Shown piece by piece: positions 15,512 to 22,224 of a stretch of DNA of 25,405 nucleotides. The notes under the pieces were generated by a model that did not search any database, was not told where the DNA came from, and saw only the letters and a program-made list of their open reading frames with translations. Numbering within the stretch: the first letter of the stretch is position 1; every line of letters begins with the position of its first letter. The position numbers were made by a program, and so were the translations under genes. The stretch is from an uncultured Senegalimassilia sp. (lineage in GTDB: Bacteria; Actinomycetota; Coriobacteriia; Coriobacteriales; Eggerthellaceae), in the NCBI GenBank assembly GCA_934661765.1, contig CAKUJT010000027.1:1-25405 (forward strand), written 5' to 3'.

Positions 15512-16903
15512 ATGATCGTTCCCATCGGGCAGGAGCCTGCCGACTTGAAAGCGAGAATGGACACGCTGTTTGCCAAAATCGACGCCGCACACCCGGATAA
15601 GATTTTGATTCAGTTTGGTAAGAACCACAAGAAATGGGCCGAAACAGCTTCTGAAATCGGTCACAAGCTGGGTCATGCCACCGGCACGGAGTTCCTGACG
15701 GCTTACGGCTACACCATGGTAGCCGGGAAAAGCGGCAAACGCGCTACAAATGCAGGCGAGGAAATCATTGAGGAACTGAAACGCCGCTACCCCAATGGGC
15801 CGGAGTTTGCCAAGATAAAAGACCTATTTGCTGCAAATCCTGACTTTTCCACCAAGTACAAGAACATGCAAAACACCTCTCAGGCAAAATACGGGATGCC
15901 CCTGAGCGATTACTTCGTTCAAATCGGCCTGCTGAAACCCTCCGGCACGCCGCTCCCCACCAAGGATGAGTTCAACGCAATGCTGGCGACGACCGGTCAG
16001 TGGCAGAAAGAATCGTCCACCCGCGCCCTCAAGCTGGCGCACTCGTCTTTCGACTTCATCGCCTTTGAGCTTTACGTCCGCAAGGCGCTGGGCAAGGAGC
16101 CCGCCGCCTACTATGAGGAATTGAACCTGGTACAGACCGCCGCCGAAAAAGCCGCCGTGAAAGCTGCCGAGAAGGCCAAACGCGAGGCCCACCGCCGCGA
16201 GTTGGAGATGCGCAAGCATGACCCGCTCTTCATCTACTCCAAGGCCGGCTACATCTCCAAATATGTGGGCAGTGAGGAAGTGCTCCACATCCCGGAGGGC
16301 GTCACTGCATTCAACCCCAAAGCCTTTGTAGGCCATAACGAGTTGAAGGAAATTTATTTTCCCTCGACGCTGGAAACAATCCCTGTCAAGGCGTTTACGG
16401 AACTGCGCGGGCTTGAACATGTCCATTTCAGCGAGGGGTTGTTTGAAATCTGCGACCACGCTTTTGAGCACTGCACGAACCTGCGGGAAGTTGACCTGCC
16501 CGACGGTGTGGTACTGCTGGGCCGCTTCGCCTTTGCCAGCTGCAGGCACTTGGAGCGTGTCCATCTGCCCGGCACCATCCGCAACCCCGCCGACCGCGTC
16601 TTTGCCTGGTGCGACGGCCTGAAAGAGGTCGTCCTGGATGAGGGCATTACACAAGTTTCGGAGTACATGTTTGAAACTGACAACGAAGCAAAAGACAAAC
16701 TGGAAACGCTGCGGCTGCCCACGACGCTGCGCGTGATTGCCGGCGATGGCTTCAACAACCGCAAGGCGTTCTGGGCGTATCTTGCCCCGGATATGGAAAA
16801 CCCCAATCGCAGCAAACTCCGCAGTATCCTGAACCACGGTGCCGGCCTGGCATCCTATAAAGTAACGTATGCGGACGGAAAACTGGCATTTGACCGCATC
16901 TGA
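15512..16903 (+). CDS. Cytoplasmic BspA-type leucine-rich-repeat protein
   Basis: A 463-residue protein with a strong ribosome binding site (GAAGGAGG, then ATG). Residues 1-145 form an N-terminal domain without a family I can name. At about 211-238 lies an alanine/lysine helix. Residues about 253-417 carry four to five LRR_5 (BspA/Treponema pallidum) repeats, such as ELKEIYFPSTLETIPVKAF and NLREVDLPDGVVLLGRFAF. BspA repeats are usually found in secreted or surface proteins, yet there is no signal peptide, membrane anchor or cell-wall signal. The repeats are likely a protein-interaction surface inside the cell, serving the other products of this cluster. Confidence 0.85.
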   Translation: MIVPIGQEPADLKARMDTLFAKIDAAHPDKILIQFGKNHKKWAETASEIGHKLGHATGTEFLTAYGYTMVAGKSGKRATNAGEEIIEELKRRYPNGPEFAKIKDLFAANPDFSTKYKNMQNTSQAKYGMPLSDYFVQIGLLKPSGTPLPTKDEFNAMLATTGQWQKESSTRALKLAHSSFDFIAFELYVRKALGKEPAAYYEELNLVQTAAEKAAVKAAEKAKREAHRRELEMRKHDPLFIYSKAGYISKYVGSEEVLHIPEGVTAFNPKAFVGHNELKEIYFPSTLETIPVKAFTELRGLEHVHFSEGLFEICDHAFEHCTNLREVDLPDGVVLLGRFAFASCRHLERVHLPGTIRNPADRVFAWCDGLKEVVLDEGITQVSEYMFETDNEAKDKLETLRLPTTLRVIAGDGFNNRKAFWAYLAPDMENPNRSKLRSILNHGAGLASYKVTYADGKLAFDRI

Positions 16904-16926
16904 CTTTTCACAACAAGGAGTTTTGT

Positions 16927-17919
16927 ATGAAATTTCGTACTGATTTTGTGACAAATTCCAGTTCCAGCAGCTACAGCGTCACCGTCGGCATCGTGCTGAA
17001 GGACGGCACGGACTTTTCCTACGCCGTGGCTGCCCCGCAGGCAGACTCCGGCGACGAAGGCTACCTGGAAATGGACAGCCGCGTTCTGGAAAACGCCAAG
17101 GAGATGGAGAACGTCAAACAGCTGCTTGACCTGCTGCATTACTGCGTTTCGTACACCAGTAACCTCGATTTTGACGAAGATAACGAGGAAGAAGAGGAAG
17201 ACTACGAGTGGACCGACGACCCCAAGTATGTGGCCGATGACGGCGGTGCCCGCCTTTCGCAGTTGCCCTCCTACGTCGGCCTGGACACCCGCGATAACTT
17301 TATCCGCAAAGTACGTGCCGCCCATATCTCGCTGGACGATGTGGAAAAGGTTTACACCGTCTCCACCTACGACGGCTGGGGCGAGTTCCTCAGCGACGAG
17401 GCCGTCACACTGTACGCCGAGCAGAACAACAAGGATTTTACCGGCAATTACCTCACCATCTCGGAAAAGAAGATTCTCAACCGAAAGACCGGCAAGATCT
17501 CCCGTTACATTGGCGACAAGTGCATGGACGCCACCCGCCTGCACATTGCCCAGCCCGGCGACTGGAATTATGATTTTTACGAACAGCAGCAAATCCGCCT
17601 GAATGTCTGTTGGTATGAGCAGCTGCTCGACCGGGACGTCGCCGTCACGTTCACAGGGAAAACTTTCCTGCTTTCCACCTACAATGAGTTGGAATATACC
17701 GCCCTGCATGATATAATTGTTGCAGCGGACGGCACGGTATGCAACGAGTTCCGCCAGTATCCGAAGAAGCTGGACGGTGTCGATTATCTTGTCAAATGCC
17801 TGGGCAGCTGCGGGGACGTCTATATCGATGACATCCTGTACGCCCGCCACAAAGGCAAGCCCACGCCGCAGATCGTCTCGGACCGCATGGTGGAAACGGC
17901 CGCCACGACAAACGCCTGA
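16927..17919 (+). CDS. MKFRTDFVTNSSSSSY-type protein, candidate radical SAM substrate
   Basis: A 330-residue protein with AAGGAG eight bases before the ATG. The first 16 residues, MKFRTDFVTNSSSSSY, form a distinctive signature that I recall at the start of many otherwise unrelated Firmicutes proteins annotated hypothetical. It is neither a secretion signal (no hydrophobic core) nor a known domain. The body has a very acidic patch at about 81-99 (EDNEEEEEDYEW) and no recognised fold. The next gene, 16 bases on, encodes a radical SAM/SPASM enzyme of the kind that modifies peptides and proteins. A conserved N-terminus next to such an enzyme suggests a recognition tag or modification site. This is inference from context. 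Confidence 0.75.
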   Translation: MKFRTDFVTNSSSSSYSVTVGIVLKDGTDFSYAVAAPQADSGDEGYLEMDSRVLENAKEMENVKQLLDLLHYCVSYTSNLDFDEDNEEEEEDYEWTDDPKYVADDGGARLSQLPSYVGLDTRDNFIRKVRAAHISLDDVEKVYTVSTYDGWGEFLSDEAVTLYAEQNNKDFTGNYLTISEKKILNRKTGKISRYIGDKCMDATRLHIAQPGDWNYDFYEQQQIRLNVCWYEQLLDRDVAVTFTGKTFLLSTYNELEYTALHDIIVAADGTVCNEFRQYPKKLDGVDYLVKCLGSCGDVYIDDILYARHKGKPTPQIVSDRMVETAATTNA

Positions 17920-17935
17920 CTGCGGGGGAATCGCT

Positions 17936-19009
17936 ATGCCGTATGTCATCCGTGACCCCAAGTATTCGTTTTTCTCTATCTTTGACCCCAAGACCGGGGC
18001 GTATGTCCGCTCCGGCATTATCAAGGATGGCAAAGACACGAACATTGACCCCTTCATGGCGTCCTTCCCGCATCTGATCGACGTAGGCGTCATGGGGCAC
18101 TGCATCCACGGGCGCACCGGGCTCTGCGTCAAGGCGGGCATCGGCTGCTACCAGAGCGGCCTGACCGTGGAGGAACCCAACATGGCGGTGGAGGATTTCC
18201 GCTGGATCGCGCAGCAGTGCCGCCACCGCACCAACCAGTTTGCCCTGGGTGGGCGCGGCGACCCCGACCAACATGAATATTTTGCCGAGCTTTTGCAGAT
18301 TTGCCGCGAGAACGACATCGTGCCCAACTTCACGACCTCCGGCTACGGGCTGACCCCCGAACTGGCGCAGCTGTGTAAGCAATACTGCGGTGCCGTGGCC
18401 GTAAGCTGGTACCGCAGTCCCTACACGCTGCGGGCTGTCCAGCTGCTGCTGGACGCGGGCGTCAAGACGAACATCCACTACGTCCTGGGGCAGAACACCA
18501 TCGACGAGGCTTTGCAGCGGCTGGCGGCGGCAGATTTTCCGCGCGGCGTCAACGGCATTGTGTTCTTGCTACACAAGCCTGCGGGCCTGGGTAGCAAAGA
18601 GAATATGCTTGCCGATGACGACCCCCGCGTGGCGCAGTTCTTTGCCTATGTGGACAAGGGCTCGCCCTACTACAAGATCGGCGTGGACAGCTGCACGGTG
18701 CCCGGCATTGTGAACCACTGCCGCCGCGTCACGCCCCAGTCGCTGGACACCTGCGAGGGCGGGCGCTTCTCCTGCTATATCAGCGCCGACATGCAGATGG
18801 TGCCCTGCAGCTTCGATCAGAAAAAACGCTTCGGCGTATCTTTGCGCGGCAGCAGCATTGAGGATGTTTGGAACAGCCCGGCGTTCGACGCTTTCCGTCG
18901 CAGCCTGCGCACAAGCTGCCCGGATTGCACCCAGCGCGATGCCTGCATGGGTGGCTGTCCGCTGATGCCGGAGGTCGTATTGTGCAGTGCGCAGTGTAGA
19001 ACGTCGTAA
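17936..19009 (+). CDS. Radical SAM/SPASM enzyme with CX7CX6C cluster motif
   Basis: A 357-residue enzyme; I place the start at the ATG at 17936, with GGGGGAA just upstream, 16 bases after the previous stop. Three cysteines, C56, C64 and C71, lie in GHCIHGRTGLCVKAGIGCYQ, giving CX7CX6C in place of the usual CX3CX2C. The motif ALGGRGDP about 30 residues later fits the SAM-binding GGE-like strand. The C-terminal SPASM-type part has C273, C280 and C291, then CX2CX5CX3C at C328-C341, and C350 and C354. SPASM enzymes bind auxiliary Fe-S clusters and act on peptides or proteins. From memory, the MGHCxHGxSGLC block belongs to a recurrent uncharacterised Firmicutes family. Last gene of the cluster. 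Confidence 0.88.
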   Translation: MPYVIRDPKYSFFSIFDPKTGAYVRSGIIKDGKDTNIDPFMASFPHLIDVGVMGHCIHGRTGLCVKAGIGCYQSGLTVEEPNMAVEDFRWIAQQCRHRTNQFALGGRGDPDQHEYFAELLQICRENDIVPNFTTSGYGLTPELAQLCKQYCGAVAVSWYRSPYTLRAVQLLLDAGVKTNIHYVLGQNTIDEALQRLAAADFPRGVNGIVFLLHKPAGLGSKENMLADDDPRVAQFFAYVDKGSPYYKIGVDSCTVPGIVNHCRRVTPQSLDTCEGGRFSCYISADMQMVPCSFDQKKRFGVSLRGSSIEDVWNSPAFDAFRRSLRTSCPDCTQRDACMGGCPLMPEVVLCSAQCRTS

Positions 19010-19319
19010 GCTTGGTTGTATGAACAGCTGAATCCTCTATGTAACGACAAAGTAAGCTATCCTGGCATAGACTTGTGATGCTCACAAAAATAGACGTCCG
19101 AACATTGGCTGCTGAAATTCTGGCACGCCGCAAGATTCAGCGTGGGGAACACTATGGCAAACCATGCTGTTGGTTCTTTACATGATGCTTGCTGTCTAGG
19201 CACAACCATATTAATAAACACAACAAACATTCGCAATCAAGCGGATTTGGACGCAGTGCAAGGTACGCTTGTTCCCACCAAGGCAGCGCTATGAAAAATA
19301 GCTCCACCAGCGGAAAGCT
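19010..19319. other. Intergenic stretch after the main cluster
   Basis: No convincing gene and no clear terminator. A 35-codon frame at 19078-19185 (MLTKIDVRTLAAEILARRKI) reads like a protein remnant but has no ribosome binding site and no recognised family. The sequence is less GC-rich than the cluster and probably a joint between accessory pieces. Confidence 0.4.
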
Positions 19320-19619
19320 ATGATTTTGCACATTGCTGCGCAATTCATCGCTTTTTATTTGAGGATTTATGCGACTGGGCCAAAAACCGCGCAATGTAGA
19401 CATTTTATAAAAATGTACAACACTTATAATCCGCCGCACATTCATGCCATCTATAACGATGATGTAGCTGCTATTGATTATATGACCGGTGAAGTTTTAG
19501 AGGGTTATTTGCCTCCGAAAGCATTGGCTATGGTTCGAGAATGGCTTGCGCTGCACAAAAATACCTTGCAGGAAATCTGGGAAACTCAAGAGTTTAAGAA
19601 AATTCCACCACTGGAGTAA
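19320..19619 (+). CDS. DUF4160 domain protein (possible toxin-like partner), 5' end eroded
   Basis: The 68 codons from the ATG at 19413 match the DUF4160 core: NPPHIHAIYND, then TGEVLEGYLPPKALAMVREW and a tail ending KKIPPLE. The family normally begins with a short strand just before this point (a few residues then IKMY-like sequence). Here the frame runs upstream to 19320 but residues 1-28 do not look like the family, so either the gene starts late or its 5' end was replaced or shifted. It precedes a DUF2442 gene by 13 bases. DUF4160/DUF2442 pairs are widespread and have been proposed as toxin-antitoxin-like; activity is not shown. Confidence 0.78.
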   Translation: MILHIAAQFIAFYLRIYATGPKTAQCRHFIKMYNTYNPPHIHAIYNDDVAAIDYMTGEVLEGYLPPKALAMVREWLALHKNTLQEIWETQEFKKIPPLE

Positions 19620-19632
19620 GGAGGTTTCTTCT

Positions 19633-20067
19633 ATGTTCCATAAGGTTAAAAGTGTATCCCCTCTCCCTGATTATAAACTGAGTGTTGGATTTAGTGAGGG
19701 CATTGTAAAATTATATGACATCAAGCCTCTGTTTGAAAAGATTCCTGCTTTCACCTATCTGAAAGAGCACCCCGAAGAGTTTGCCTGTGTCAGCGTTGAT
19801 ATCGGCGGCTACGGCATCATCTGGGGCGATGAATTGGACTTGTCCTGTGATGAATTATGGGAGCATGGTGAGCAGGTCAATACACCTTTTGATGGATTGA
19901 TGTCTTTCGGGGATGCAAGCGAATTGTGGGGGCTGAGTGAAAGCACCTTGCGAAAAGCCGTCTCTTACGGAAAACTTGTGAACGGCGTAGATGTTTGTAA
20001 GTTCGGAAAGCAGTGGGTTGTATCAAAAGCAGCTATGAAAAGAGCTTATGGTGAAACTAAGAGGTAA
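19633..20067 (+). CDS. DUF2442 protein with C-terminal helix-turn-helix
   Basis: A 144-residue protein; AAGGAGG ends nine bases before the ATG at 19633. Residues 1-80 match DUF2442 (YKLSVGFSEGIVKLYDIKPL, then EFACVSVDIGGYGIIWGDEL). Residues about 95-144 form a helix-turn-helix of the type that picks DNA by a second helix after ASELWGLSESTLRKAV. A DNA-binding tail on the DUF2442 protein, downstream of DUF4160, fits an autoregulating antitoxin-like partner. The pairing and order are known for these families; the function is inferred. Confidence 0.82.
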   Translation: MFHKVKSVSPLPDYKLSVGFSEGIVKLYDIKPLFEKIPAFTYLKEHPEEFACVSVDIGGYGIIWGDELDLSCDELWEHGEQVNTPFDGLMSFGDASELWGLSESTLRKAVSYGKLVNGVDVCKFGKQWVVSKAAMKRAYGETKR

Positions 20068-20093
20068 TGATCCTTTTCCATCTGTTTGAAAAT

Positions 20094-20361
20094 TTGACCA
20101 CCATTTGACCACTACTGTGCAGTCGCCCCTCAAAATGCCGGAAAAGCCTGTTGTGATAACCGACAATGGGCTTTTTCCTGTTTTGGCGGCAAATGTGCAG
20201 GACTGACAAAATTTACGTTTCATCGTCGGTCTATACTGTTCTGTCGTAGTTCTCCGACAACTGCGACACGGCAGGTTTTGGGCCTGCTTTTGTTCGATAC
20301 AGCGTTATTTGCACTCGCAAAAACGCGGTGGTCAACGGTAGTCAGACCACGAATTGACCAC
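20094..20361. repeat. TTGACCAC octamer cluster
   Basis: TTGACCAC occurs at 20094-20101, 20105-20112 (11 bp on) and 20354-20361, and inverted as GTGGTCAA at 20328-20335. Near copies lie at 20343-20350 and 20371-20378. The pairs flank the 215-base interior, resembling recombinase or repressor sites. Confidence 0.55.
20140..20178 (+). terminator. Likely terminator of the DUF2442 gene
   Basis: GGAAAAGCCTGTTGT pairs imperfectly with ACAATGGGCTTTTTCC; the second arm ends in a T run. It lies about 70 bases after the stop. Confidence 0.5.
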
Positions 20362-20422
20362 TATTGGAAATTGACTACTTTACAAGATTGAAATACGCTG
20401 TAACGGCGTTTTTCATATATAT

Positions 20423-20499
20423 GCGTCTGTAGCTCAGCTGGATAGAGCACTGGCCTCCGACGCCAGGTGCCGGGGGTTCGAATCCCTTCAGGCGCACCA
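20423..20499 (+). tRNA. tRNA-Arg, anticodon CCG
   Basis: A complete cloverleaf with encoded CCA. The acceptor arm GCGTCTG pairs with CAGGCGC (one G-T), the D arm is AGCTCAGCTGGATAGAGC, the anticodon stem CTGGC/GCCAG holds loop CTCCGAC with anticodon CCG (reads CGG), and the T loop is TTCGAAT on a stem with two wobble pairs. A strong terminator follows eight bases on. Confidence 0.95.
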
Positions 20500-20506
20500 A
20501 ACAATG

Positions 20507-20549
20507 AAAATCCGAACCTTTTCTCGATAGGAGAAGGGTTCGGATTTTT
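20507..20549 (+). terminator. Strong terminator after tRNA-Arg
   Basis: AAAATCCGAACC with TTTTCTC pairs with GGAGAA and GGTTCGGATTTTT across GATA, a long stem ending in a T run. Confidence 0.92.
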
Positions 20550-20673
20550 CGTTTTCTTCGGAAATGACAATTTCGGCTCTTTCCCTACCGCTGTGTGTCC
20601 AAAACCTTATCAGAAGAATCGCGTAACGAAAGTCACAACCGTAAAGGTGCCGTAAGGCGGAAGGGACACAAAC

Positions 20674-20925
20674 ATGAAGTACGATGAAAGAGCCTGCAAA
20701 TTCAACATGGACACCGGCTGCGTGGAACTACTGCTTCGGGATGGCAGAAAGGTTTCTATTAACTGCACCGGGGTCGAGGATGCGCTGGACGTGACTATGG
20801 CGCAGAGGGCAGAGTTGGACTACCTTATTTACAACGACCCGCTTGGCTATGCGGATTTGATTCTGAATGGTGAGCCAGAGGAATATTTGAAGAATGTGGC
20901 TGGGAGCCATGGGTTAGAAGATTAA
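20674..20925 (+). CDS. Small DUF6061-like protein
   Basis: An 83-residue protein with GGAAGGG about ten bases before the ATG. The sequence CKFNMDTGCVELLLRDGRKV, followed by a central MAQRAELDYLIYNDPLGYADLILNG block, matches a small-protein family that I recall as DUF6061, common in Faecalibacterium and relatives. No signal peptide and no catalytic motif. Function is unknown. The stop is followed by a long hairpin shared with the convergent AraC gene. Confidence 0.75.
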   Translation: MKYDERACKFNMDTGCVELLLRDGRKVSINCTGVEDALDVTMAQRAELDYLIYNDPLGYADLILNGEPEEYLKNVAGSHGLED

Positions 20926-20938
20926 GGGCAAAACAAAA

Positions 20939-21011
20939 ACAGCACCCCTGAATGAACAGCACCCCAGTTGTTAGACTGTACGATATTATGTCTAACAACT
21001 GGGGTGCTGTT
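20939..21011. terminator. Long perfect hairpin with an extra tandem arm copy
   Basis: The 22-base arm at 20955-20976 (AACAGCACCCCAGTTG and on) is perfectly complementary to 20990-21011 with a 13-base loop. AACAGCACCCC is also present in tandem at 20939-20949. Read on the minus strand the extra copy becomes GGGGTGCTGTT followed by TTTGTTTT, so the same 5' arm can pair with either copy, the distal one giving a terminator with a T run. It lies between converging genes and probably ends both transcripts. Confidence 0.75.
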
Positions 21012-21059
21012 GTATGTCGGAAAAAACGAAAGACGTACCGCAGAGAACCAAACCAATTT

Positions 21060-21926
21060 TTACAGCGCAAGGTGCTTTGCGCGATAGTCCCGCGGGCTGA
21101 TGCCATATACATTTTTGAACGCACGGGAAAAGTGAAGCTGATTGGGATAGCTGACCATGGTGCTGATGGTGCTGATGGGCAGGCGGCTTTCGGTCAGCAG
21201 CTGTGCCGCCCGTGCCATGCGGTAGTGCAGCAGGAACCCCTGCGGGCTTTCGCCCATGGTATCCCGGAACACCTTGCTGAAATAGCTGCGGTTCAGTCCG
21301 CAGAAGGAGGAGATGTCCTCGATGGAAATATCTTCGCTGTAATGCTGCTCGATGAAGGACAGAGCCTCTTTCATATAGAAGTCCCGCAGGCGGCGGGGAC
21401 TTTGTGCCTGATGAGAGGCAGAGGACTGTACAAGCTGATCCAGAAACAGAAAGCCGTAGCCGATCTGACGCATGGGGCTGTCCTGACTGTGATTTACAAG
21501 AAAGAGCATCTGCTCCTGCAGCAGCCGCCCGGCTTTGGCGCTTGCAGGCGAGTACACAGGGTTCTGTCCGTTGATGCCTGCAAGGTTCAGGGCTTCGTGG
21601 GCGCGCAGACCGTCAAACTCGATCCATGTGTATTCCCACGGATTCTGTTCATCGGCACGGTAGGTGGTGACCTGACCGGGAACAATCAAAAACCCATGCC
21701 CGCCCTCGATGGCGTATTCCTGCTCGTTTGCAAACAGCACCCCTTTGCCGGAGATGACATAGTGGAACAGATAGTGGTTGCGGGCATGGGGACCATAGGA
21801 GTGCAGCGGCTCTGTCTGCTCCCAGCCATACTGGTATAAGTTGAGATCGACGAACCGCTCATCCTGAAACACATGGAACTTTAATTTTGTTTCCGTTGAC
21901 ACGTTTCTTTTTGTACGTTCTTGCAT
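21060..21926 (-). CDS. AraC-family transcriptional regulator
   Basis: A 288-residue protein on the minus strand, with GGGAGG upstream of the ATG. Residues about 20-120 form an AraC-type cupin arm (HYLFHYVISGKGVLFANEQEY), the effector-binding part. Residues about 185-285 hold the two helix-turn-helices: ISIEDISSFCGLNRSYFSKVF and ISTISTMVSYPNQLHFSRAF, ending in the family signature YGISPRDYR. It is divergent from a sugar ABC operon, so it most likely activates that operon on binding an oligosaccharide, in the manner of MsmR-like regulators. The sugar is not identifiable from sequence. Confidence 0.92.
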   Translation of the reverse strand: MQERTKRNVSTETKLKFHVFQDERFVDLNLYQYGWEQTEPLHSYGPHARNHYLFHYVISGKGVLFANEQEYAIEGGHGFLIVPGQVTTYRADEQNPWEYTWIEFDGLRAHEALNLAGINGQNPVYSPASAKAGRLLQEQMLFLVNHSQDSPMRQIGYGFLFLDQLVQSSASHQAQSPRRLRDFYMKEALSFIEQHYSEDISIEDISSFCGLNRSYFSKVFRDTMGESPQGFLLHYRMARAAQLLTESRLPISTISTMVSYPNQLHFSRAFKNVYGISPRDYRAKHLAL

Positions 21927-21954
21927 ACAAGACGCCTCCCGTCCGCTTTTTCTT

Positions 21955-21984
21955 ATTATATACCAAAATGCGTGATGACTTCAA
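21955..21984 (-). promoter_or_regulatory. Promoter of the AraC-type gene
   Basis: On the minus strand, TTGAAG (21984-21979) and TATAAT (21960-21955) are separated by 18 bases, 29 bases upstream of the AraC start codon. Confidence 0.7.
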
Positions 21985-22037
21985 CATAATTCGTAGGTAT
22001 TCCTTCAAATTGAGATATAACAAGTAGCATTTTTGCA

Positions 22038-22066
22038 TTTACGAAGCCGCTGGCAAATGATATAAT
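22038..22066 (+). promoter_or_regulatory. Promoter of the sugar ABC operon
   Basis: TTTACG (22038-22043), a 17-base spacer and a perfect TATAAT (22061-22066) with an extended TG (TGATATAAT). The weak -35 fits a promoter that depends on an activator, here the divergent AraC protein. The leader that follows is about 150 bases. Confidence 0.7.
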
Positions 22067-22091
22067 AATCGTGCAATAAGAGAAAAGAAAC

Positions 22092-22151
22092 TGTGCAATG
22101 TGACAATGCACAAAATTTTCTCACTACTTTTGTAAGAGCTGACAAAAGTAG
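22092..22151 (+). promoter_or_regulatory. Two inverted repeats in the leader of the sugar operon
   Basis: TGTGCA at 22092-22097 and TGCACA at 22107-22112 are one pair. CTACTTTTGT at 22124-22133 and ACAAAAGTAG at 22142-22151 are a perfect 10-bp pair with an 8-base loop. Both lie downstream of the -10, so they may be repressor sites or RNA hairpins. Confidence 0.5.
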
Positions 22152-22224
22152 GAAAAATCGCCCCGGCCGGTGCAGCACCATACGAAGCCCACACTTCGGA
22201 ATCATGACTTTGGAGGAGAAAAAA

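Larger units (their letters stand above)
20068..20422. other. Repeat-rich intergenic region before tRNA-Arg
   Basis: No gene. It contains a hairpin with T run after the DUF2442 gene, TTGACCAC octamers at both ends, a 10-bp inverted repeat with one mismatch (20242-20251 and 20259-20268), and a small GCAGG/CCTGC hairpin followed by four T (20271-20291). A TTGACT at 20371 could be a -35 for the tRNA, but the matching -10 is poor. Confidence 0.5.

Noticed and set aside
16855..18141. 428-codon minus-strand frame
   Set aside because: Antisense to the NSSSSSY protein gene and the start of the radical SAM gene, which both have good starts and motifs.
20423..20499. tRNA-Arg as the attachment site of the 2377-19009 cluster
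   Set aside because: Elements that use a tRNA normally sit on its 3' side, whereas the cluster is on the 5' side, and I found no copy of the tRNA 3' end at the left border.
20361..20570. 69-codon minus-strand frame with GAPEGIRTPGTWRRRPVLYPAELQTH-like text
   Set aside because: This is the familiar false protein made by translating the reverse strand of a tRNA; it covers the tRNA-Arg and its terminator.
20952..21839. 295-codon plus-strand frame
   Set aside because: Antisense to the AraC-type gene, whose two helix-turn-helices are unmistakable; its start also lies inside the hairpin.
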